DNA of 64,000 nt from Akkermansiaceae bacterium (GTDB lineage: Bacteria; Verrucomicrobiota; Verrucomicrobiia; Verrucomicrobiales; Akkermansiaceae). Below are positions 42,474 through 49,700 of the stretch, piece after piece (the stretch's first letter is position 1; every line of letters begins with the position of its first letter). Where the stretch lies: NCBI GenBank assembly GCA_015061985.1, contig SUVN01000007.1, positions 20,121-84,120 of the forward strand, given 5' to 3'. The translations under genes were made by a program, and so were the position numbers. The notes under the pieces are model-generated. The model was given only the letters and a program-made list of their open reading frames with translations, was not told the origin of the DNA and ran no database searches.

Positions 42474-42633
42474 AGCATTGCAAATGCTGTATCAAGCCTA
42501 AAAGTAGAAAAATATTGAAAATTATTCACTTGTGGGGTGAATGATATTTATCTGAGTCAGTTTCCAAAAGCGTTGAATAACCTTAACGTATTCATTATTT
42601 GATTTTTCTCACAACTACAGCATTTGCAATGCT
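42474..42633. repeat. 18-bp inverted repeats bounding a 124-bp segment (candidate invertible switch)
   Basis: AGCATTGCAAATGCTGTA at 42474-42491 is repeated, exactly inverted, at 42616-42633. Each copy has a dyad core (AGCATT-n3-AATGCT). The 124 bp between is AT-rich and contains a possible promoter pointing to the PEP-CTERM gene (TTGAAT, 17 bp, TATTTG). A similar dyad lies at 58371-58388 before a tyrosine recombinase gene. Confidence 0.6.
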
Positions 42634-42748
42634 GTATACTGCATTTAACGACTCGGAACAGGTGTCTAAGTGCACCCCTCGCGCGGGGGAACGGACACAC
42701 CTGACGAAGTCATCTCTAACCCTTCAAAAAAAACAAGCTCTTACAATC

Positions 42749-43519
42749 ATGAAAAAGACTCTATTTATTGGTGTACTTGCGCTTCTGGTCAGTAACGTGC
42801 AAGCCTTGTCATTAAGTGATGCCCTTTATGCCGGAGTCGGCAATGAAGTAGCAGAAGATGTAAGCCTTACTACTGACGGAACGGTTGCATTCAACTCCAC
42901 GACTGCAATTTTTACCGTAGACACATCTGCATTGGTAAACTCCTATAAAGAAGGTGAATATATTGAACTCGCCTATATCAGTGATGAAGGAGGATACGTT
43001 TTTGGCTTTGGTGGCATGTGTGAAGATGACAGCATTGAAATATGGGGGCTCGGTAATAAAAATCCGGGGGAGAACACTGTATATATATACGCAACTCCGA
43101 TTACCTTAGCAATGAGTCAGATTTCATCCAGCGATTATTTAACGTTGACTCTGAGAGGATTGGCAGAGGATGGTGGCGGCACTGCCTATGGACGTTATGC
43201 CTATGATGTGCATCTTGCGGGTAGCAACTCGAGATTTACAGGTTATCGTCATTGGACAAGTATAAGTGGCGGTCCCAAAAGGGAGGAATTGGAGGCTAAG
43301 GGGTATGAGTGGGATGATTTGTGGCTGAATACTGATATTGTAGGGGCTTACCATGTGTTCGGTCAAGCTCTTACAGCGAGTAGTGCAGATTTAAAGGCTT
43401 TAGAATCTGCAGCCGGAACGGCATATTTGGCAGCAACGCCTGCCATCCCCGAGCCCACCACCGCCACGCTCTCTCTGCTGGCTCTGGCAGGTCTGGCCGC
43501 ACGCCGCCGTCGCAGGTAA
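42749..43519 (+). CDS. PEP-CTERM surface protein of unknown function
   Basis: The 256-residue product has a signal peptide (MKKTLFIGVLALLVSNVQA). The middle is beta-rich and aromatic (EYIELAYISDEGGYVFGFGG, SSDYLTLTLRGLAEDGGG, TAYGRYAYDVHLAG). It ends with the sorting tail IPEPTTATLSLLALAGLAA and five Arg. It is expected to be processed by an exosortase-type enzyme and exposed on or released from the cell surface. The gene is AT-richer than its neighbours. The region lies between two copies of the trpB 3' end and behind an inverted-repeat segment. A bulged hairpin (AGGTGTC ... GACACACCT, 42660-42703) lies in its leader. Confidence 0.8.
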   Translation: MKKTLFIGVLALLVSNVQALSLSDALYAGVGNEVAEDVSLTTDGTVAFNSTTAIFTVDTSALVNSYKEGEYIELAYISDEGGYVFGFGGMCEDDSIEIWGLGNKNPGENTVYIYATPITLAMSQISSSDYLTLTLRGLAEDGGGTAYGRYAYDVHLAGSNSRFTGYRHWTSISGGPKREELEAKGYEWDDLWLNTDIVGAYHVFGQALTASSADLKALESAAGTAYLAATPAIPEPTTATLSLLALAGLAARRRRR

Positions 43520-43562
43520 GATAATTTTCGGTAAATGTAAATGCAAGCCGTTGTCCCTGTCA
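43520..43562 (+). terminator. probable terminator after PEP-CTERM gene
   Basis: AAGCCGTTG ... CAGCGGCTT followed by TTTA (to about 43580), imperfect stem. Confidence 0.4.
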
Positions 43563-43666
43563 CATGGCAGCGGCTTTTTAATTACCGACTACCTAGACAT
43601 CCGCCTTGGGGTGATAACAAACAACCGGAAGCGGGGGTGAGAGCTTAGCCAGAGGCCACGTTTATT

Positions 43667-43757
43667 GCTCCGACCGCGGCAATAACTACAAGTTCTGATT
43701 TTTCTCACTCCGCGCCCCCCCGAATCTGCCATGGTTCGTTTTTTTACCCGGCCTCAG
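43667..43757 (+). repeat. decayed second copy of the trpB 3' end and terminator
   Basis: GCTCCGACCGCGGC joins directly to AATAACTACAAGTTCTGATT, with 42 nt of trpB missing, then CCCCCCCGAATCTGCCATGG and TTTTTTTACCCGGCCTCAGC. The 3' arm of the terminator hairpin (GGGGGGA) is lost, so it is no longer a terminator. It is a direct repeat of 42111-42251. Confidence 0.85.
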
Positions 43758-43763
43758 CCGGTA

Positions 43764-44399
43764 TCAATGGTGGCAGTGATGGTAGTCGTCGCAATCATCA
43801 TCACAGTCGTCATCCTCCATAGCCAGATAAAGACACCCGGCATAGAAGGCGATGATGGCACCGTTTTCCAACACGGTCACGGGCAAATCCACCAGTAACC
43901 AGTTGAACGGGGCAGCCAGGCGTATCAGTCCGGCATTCGGGGATTCATAGGTGTAGGACACCATCTTATCGCCCGACGGTTTTACGACAGGCAGCGTGCT
44001 GCACTGAGTTTTCACCCGCTCTGCATCCGGCAATTCCTCCAGGAAAAGTGGCTCTTTTGTCCCCTTCCCCTGCCCTGTCAGGTATTGAGCATATTCGGCC
44101 GGAATACGGAAGAGCCCCATTCCCCGCTTCTCGGAAACTGGCTCCTGCGGTTGTTCGGAAGGAAAGTACTGCAAGCGCACCGGCTTGCCGTAGCGATAAC
44201 GCGGCAGCTCAATATAATACTCCGTCCCATTGGTATACACCACGGGGTTGGGTGACGTTTTCAAATCTGCCGTATTGGCGCGAGCCTCGTAACGAGCCTT
44301 ATCCAGCAGCCGCCCCGTTGAATTGAAATAACAGCTGTTCATCAAAGCCGCCATCAGCAGCCCCGCCACACAACTCCGAAAAAAGGGGGTCCTCATCAT
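43764..44399 (-). CDS. lipoprotein with Asp/His/Cys-rich tail
   Basis: The 211-residue product has a lipoprotein signal (MMRTPFFRSCVAGLLMAALMNSC, lipobox MNSC). The rest has NPVVYTNGTEYYIELPRYRY and PAEYAQYLTGQGKG, a late hydrophobic stretch (VLENGAIIAFYAGCLYLAM), and the tail EDDDCDDDCDDYHHCHH. The tail could bind metal ions (Zn, Cu or Ni) outside the inner membrane. The family is not recognised. A TTGACC-17-TATGGT promoter at 44429-44457 serves it. Confidence 0.65.
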   Translation of the reverse strand: MMRTPFFRSCVAGLLMAALMNSCYFNSTGRLLDKARYEARANTADLKTSPNPVVYTNGTEYYIELPRYRYGKPVRLQYFPSEQPQEPVSEKRGMGLFRIPAEYAQYLTGQGKGTKEPLFLEELPDAERVKTQCSTLPVVKPSGDKMVSYTYESPNAGLIRLAAPFNWLLVDLPVTVLENGAIIAFYAGCLYLAMEDDDCDDDCDDYHHCHH

Positions 44400-44428
44400 A
44401 TCAGGCAGATGTTTGTTAACCGCCGCCT

Positions 44429-44457
44429 ACCATACACCATACTACCCCCTCGGTCAA
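44429..44457 (-). promoter_or_regulatory. promoter of the Asp/His-tail lipoprotein gene
   Basis: TTGACC (44452-44457), 17 bp, TATGGT (44429-44434); the leader is about 24 nt. Confidence 0.5.
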
Positions 44458-44566
44458 GCAAAACAGCTTATCTTCCGCTATGTATTGATTTTTTTTATGT
44501 TACGCCTCATTCTTCCTCACACTTTCGCGTTACATCCGATGTTCTCAACCGAATCGGTACAAATAA

Positions 44567-46732
44567 TCAATCCGCAACGACGCGGAAGGTGGATTGGGCG
44601 CGGAGATTGGGGGGAGAAGTAACGCGGAGGGTATGTACTCCGGGGATGAGCCGGGCATAGTATTTGCCGTGGCGATGAATGATGCGCAGGGTATCGCAAT
44701 GCCAGGAGGCCGCAGCCGCCGGGAGCGTAGAGCGGAGCTCAACCAAATCACCGCTGCCGGGCAGCGTGGGGTCAAGCGTGAGGGTGCTGCCATGTGCCGG
44801 GATGAGGATGGAGGGGCGGCGCTCCACCGGGCCTGAGGAGTCCGTGACGTAGAGATGCTTGTATGAGCAGGTCGCATACCATTCTGCATACCGGGGACTC
44901 AATACAGCCCTCCCTTCGGCATCATATGTTCCCCGGGGAAGCCGGGCGATATCCTCCGGCGTTGCCAGCTCAGACTGTCGGCAGAAATCCGGTGTAGCTG
45001 CCGATGCACGGCAACCGTTGCGGGTATCGATATCAACGCGGCAGAGCTGTGGCGGGCAATCAGGGAACGAGGCGGGGCGGTCTTCATGCAGCAGCAGCAT
45101 GACCCGGTGAAAGATGGGGCCTGCCCCGCTCACGCCGGATACCTCCTGCATGGGGCTGTTATCAAAGTTCCCCACCCACACGCCGACGGTGTATTCTGCG
45201 GTGAAGCCGACACACCAGTTATCGCGGAAATTGGAGGATGTACCGGTCTTTGCCGCCGCGCGGAAGGGAAAGGTGAGAGACGGAGCCGGGCCGAACGCTG
45301 CCGCACGCGCCGAGGCATCGCTGAGGATATCGGCAAGGCGGTAACAATCCGCCGCCGGGAGCAGCTCGCGGGGCTCCGTGGATTGAAGGGGCAGTCGTGA
45401 TTGCAGCGGCAGGAACGTCCCGCAGCGAGCCAACGTACTGTAAGCCTGCACCAATTCCGTCAGGGTGATGTGAGCATTGCCAATAGCGAGGCCCAGGCCG
45501 TATTCCTCTGCCGAACCGGGCACGCGAACCCCCACCGAACGCAGCAGCCCCAGCTGTTCCTCCACGCTGCCGAAACGCTCCAATGCTTCCAGCGCCGGGA
45601 TATTCTGCGAACAGGCCAGAGCCTGCCGTATGGTGATGGGGCCACGGTATTGGTCATTGTAATTTCCGGGTGCCTGCACTCCATCCGCGCTGCGGTACAG
45701 GGTGGGAATATCTGCCAGTACCGTCCCCGGCCATGCCCCATGACGGAAGGCCATGAGGTAGACAAAGGGCTTGAGCGTGGAACCCGCCGAACGCGGAGTC
45801 ACCGTCCCATTGAGCGCCCCGCCGCGCGAGCTTTCCGGGAAAGCAGCAGGGACGGACACCAGTACCTCGCCGCTGCGGTTATCGACCACGACCACCGCGG
45901 CCTGCGAAACATTGCGCTCCCGCAGACGCTCGATTTCCTCGCGGGCAATAGCAGCACAGCGCGACTGGAACGCGCCGTCGAGCGTGAGCTGCCCGGCTCT
46001 TCCACCCGCAGCAGAGGGGGCATTGATGCTGCGCCCAGCCACCCCCAACGGGGCAGACGTATCGCCGCCCATAGCAGCCAGAATGCGGTTACGGCGGCGG
46101 AGGGCAGCCTCCGGATAGCGCAGCGGGTTGAGCTGCGTGGGCGCTTTCAGTAATCCGGCCAGCAGGGCGGCCTCTGCCTCATTCAGCTCAGCGGCTTTCT
46201 TGCCGAAATAAAACCAAGCCGCCGTTTCTGCGCCTCGGCACAGGTTGCTGAAGTCCGCGCGGTTGAGATAGGCCCGCAGCAACTCGTCCTTGGTATGACT
46301 CATCTCCAGCCGGCGCGCCTGCAACATCTCCCGCAGCTTGGTAGATATCGTGCGGCGAGCGGGCGGACTGTACAGCTTGACCAGCTGCATGCTGATGGTG
46401 CTGGCACCGGATTTGCCCTCCCCGCTCAGGTTCTGACGGAGAGCCCGCGCCAGAGCCGGCACATCCACCCCTCCGTGCTGATAAAAACGCTTATCCTCAG
46501 CCGCCAGCACCGCCCGCACCAGAGTCGGCGGGAGTTGTTCCAACGGCTGGCAGCGGTAGCCGTCCGGCCCCGGAACAAAGCCCAGCAACGCCCCGTGCCT
46601 GTCCGTCACCCGAGCATCCGCCGGAGGGGGCAGCTCCGGTGCTTCCACACAGAAAGGCAGCAGGTAGTACGCCGCAGCAGCGATGCTGAACAGCACCCCT
46701 GCCGCACGCATGATGTGGGGTCGGAACTTCAC
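44567..46732 (-). CDS. pbpC: penicillin-binding protein 1C
   Basis: The 721-residue bifunctional peptidoglycan synthase of class A has an N-terminal anchor, then glycosyltransferase-51 motifs LVRAVLAAEDKRFYQHGGVD, GASTISMQLVKLYSP and LLRAYLNRADFSN. The transpeptidase Ser is in RSAGSTLKPFVYLMAF (SxxK). KTGTSSNFRDNW is the KTG box. The end (STLPAAAASWHCDTL) is the BiPBP_C domain typical of PBP1C. It overlaps the A2M gene by 4 nt; the pair is the classical pbpC-yfhM arrangement. Confidence 0.95.
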   Translation of the reverse strand: MKFRPHIMRAAGVLFSIAAAAYYLLPFCVEAPELPPPADARVTDRHGALLGFVPGPDGYRCQPLEQLPPTLVRAVLAAEDKRFYQHGGVDVPALARALRQNLSGEGKSGASTISMQLVKLYSPPARRTISTKLREMLQARRLEMSHTKDELLRAYLNRADFSNLCRGAETAAWFYFGKKAAELNEAEAALLAGLLKAPTQLNPLRYPEAALRRRNRILAAMGGDTSAPLGVAGRSINAPSAAGGRAGQLTLDGAFQSRCAAIAREEIERLRERNVSQAAVVVVDNRSGEVLVSVPAAFPESSRGGALNGTVTPRSAGSTLKPFVYLMAFRHGAWPGTVLADIPTLYRSADGVQAPGNYNDQYRGPITIRQALACSQNIPALEALERFGSVEEQLGLLRSVGVRVPGSAEEYGLGLAIGNAHITLTELVQAYSTLARCGTFLPLQSRLPLQSTEPRELLPAADCYRLADILSDASARAAAFGPAPSLTFPFRAAAKTGTSSNFRDNWCVGFTAEYTVGVWVGNFDNSPMQEVSGVSGAGPIFHRVMLLLHEDRPASFPDCPPQLCRVDIDTRNGCRASAATPDFCRQSELATPEDIARLPRGTYDAEGRAVLSPRYAEWYATCSYKHLYVTDSSGPVERRPSILIPAHGSTLTLDPTLPGSGDLVELRSTLPAAAASWHCDTLRIIHRHGKYYARLIPGVHTLRVTSPPNLRAQSTFRVVAD

Positions 46733-49700
46733 CGCGCCTGAACCTCGAATTGATGCGGAATACTCAGGCCATGCACCTCCGGGCGGTACATGAGCTCCAC
46801 CTTGGCGGCGGGAGCCGTCACCTTGCCGCTGCGCACCACCCGCGCCACATAGCTCATCTCCATTTTATCGCGGTTCGCCCGGTTATCAGAGAAAGCGCGG
46901 ACGCGGTCTTTCAGGTATTCACGGTGCGTCACCCCGGCAGAACAACTCCACCAGCCGTCAGTCTGACGAACACCCGCCGGCAAGGCCTGCGAGCTCAGTT
47001 CCGGATCCACCACCTCGAAGGCCGCGGGCAGTCGGTCCTCCATGGCGATGTAGCGTGAGTTGCTCCGCTCACCGGTGGCACGGGCTGTCACCGTCACCCG
47101 GACCACATCCCCCACGCGGAACAGCCCTGTCGGTTTCCAGGAACCATCCGCTTGCAGGCACTCATAGCCCCGCTGCACATTAAATCCCCTGTCCACCACC
47201 TGCTCCGGCTGGCATCGGCGCAGATATCCCTCCGCCTTGCCGTAGACATACACCGGATTCCCCTGCGCTGAGAAACGGGCACTGCCGGTTCGGACGCTCC
47301 GGCTGCAACGGTACGGTGCCGCCGCAGTGAGCTCATTCCCGTTCACGAGGGCACGCGTCTCTGCCACCTCGGCCACCGCCGCATACAGAGCCGAGGTCAG
47401 CACCATCCACGCGCTGCGCCAGGAGGAATAGGAGCCCACCTCCTCCAGTACATATTGTTGCAGCTTTTCTTCCGTGGCGGGCGATTTCGCATCGGCAAAG
47501 ACCGCGTCAAGGCATTGCAGCGCCCGCAGGGGCGGCAGGTGGCAGTCATCCCACTCCGGTGTCAGCGCCGTTTCGGCATCTTTCCGCAGAGCCTCTGCAT
47601 CCGGATGCTTTGTCAGCCGGGCGGCCAGAGCCAGCGTCCATTTCTGCTGGGGCGTCAGCACCATCCGGCGGTGGCGGGCGCGGTCAAGCACCGTATCGAC
47701 CCAGGCACTCTTCCCCTCATTCAGCATGGACAACACCAGCAGGGCCATAAACTCATTCCCCTTCCCATCGATGATACAGGACTTCAGGTAGTTCACATCC
47801 TGTCGGTTACGCCCCGTCATCAGAGTCCGCACCAGCACCACGTAGGGCGAATAATCGCTGGCCTCGGCAGGGCTGCTGTCCCAGTAGCGATAGCCGCCGG
47901 AGTCCAACTGCCGCTTCTGCAGGCAGGACTCCACCTCGGAAATAACGGCAGCCGGACTCTGCCCCTCCGGGAAACGGACAGCGAAGAGGGTTTGCAGCTC
48001 CTCACGCATCAGCCAGGGCAGCACCCGGGAGCAAAGTTGCTCACTGCACCCGAAGGGATAGCTGAAGAGATAATCCAGGGGGTACTCCAGCCCGGCCAGT
48101 GGCGAGGTGGAGAAAGTCAGCTCCACCTGCGACTCCGGCCGATAATCACCACGCACCCAATTGTCCAGCGACTTGTTCTGGCCGGGCATGAGCTTGTCAT
48201 GGAAGTGCTCGCGGATGTGCGGCGTGGGCAGCACGGCCTCAAAGCTCAGCTCCACGGCATCACGGCTGCGCGACAACACGCTGCCCGGCGTAGCCGATTC
48301 TGCCTGCACGCTCCAGCGCAGACTCACGGGTCCCGCATCCTTCACTTTCACCGGGAAATGGATGGTCACAGGCGCTTTGCCGCTCAGGCAGACGGTCTGT
48401 GAGGTCTGAGGCAGCTCCACATTCGTGCCGCTGATGGAGACCTGCCAGCGCACAGCGGCGTTGTTGGCCGCCTCGGGCAACTCCTCCGGCAGCATGCTCA
48501 GCGTGACCGGTACCAGCACTTCATCCCCGGCAGCGGCACTCATGGGAGCAGCATGCTCCAGCATGATGGGCTTGGTGACGTGATAGCTGCTTTCTGCCGC
48601 TCCGAACTTATCACCGGCTGAGGCCACGGCCATGAGCCGATAGCGGGTCAGCGTATCAGGGTTCGTGTAAACGGCAGAGAAGCGCCCCTCCGCATCCGTG
48701 CGGACAGAGCCCAGCCAGAGCGCACAGGGATTGAAATCCTTGCGAAGATAATCCACAGCGGCATCATCCATTGGCCTGTTGTAGCTATCATCATCACCGC
48801 CGCCGATAAAGACACCCTTGTTGCCGAAGTAGCGTTTGCCCAGATTCTCGCTCACCAGCAGCTCCTGCGCGGAATAGGTCTCAACGGTCAACTCCCTGCC
48901 ATCCTTGCCATAGAAGAAGTGCAGCGGGTCCGGCAGACGATAACCCATCACCTGCAGGGTTCCCTCATCCTCCGCATACAGCGTGACATCTGCATTCGCC
49001 ACCGGCTTGCCGTCAGCATCCGTCACCACGCCGCTCACCCGGCACTCGTCCCCCGGCAGCAGGCTCTTCTGCGGAGCCGCCAGAGACAGCGCCAGCTTTT
49101 TCTCCAGCGGTTCAACCGCCAGACGGCAGGTACCGAGCTTCAGCAGGGGCTTCCCGTCTGCCGAGCGCGCCCCGCCGTTCTGCACCAGGCTCACACTCAC
49201 ATACACCAGCGGAGCATCCGAGGCTTCCACCGGCACCTCCAGCACCGGATTGGACACCGTCACCACACGGCGAAAATGCCGCAGCACCCCACCGCGCTCA
49301 ACCGTCACCAGCAATTCAGCATCCACCGGGGTCTGCACCAGCACCCGAGCCGTATCCCCGGGGCTGTACAGTTCCTTATCGGGCAGCAGTTTCAATTCAT
49401 TGCCGTTCAGGTACTCCCAGGGGGAGGTATCATCCCCCCACACATAGTGACAGGTGGAGCTGTAGAACTCGCGGCCGTCGGTATCGCGCCCGCGCAGCTC
49501 GATATCATAGCGTCCGGCAGACTCTACGGGAATCTCCAGCTTCTGCGGCGTACCGGTCAGCGACACGGGGATGCAGCGCTCCGTTGTCTCATCCTCCACA
49601 TTCCGAACGGTGGAGCGGAAGAAAGAGCCATAGCGATACGGCCGGAACACCGTGCGCTTCACCTTGATTTCTGCCGACAGCGGGGCACCGTCCCATGCCG

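Noticed and set aside
42660..42703. Riboswitch in the leader of the PEP-CTERM gene
   Set aside because: Only a bulged hairpin is seen, without a recognised aptamer or a second competing structure.
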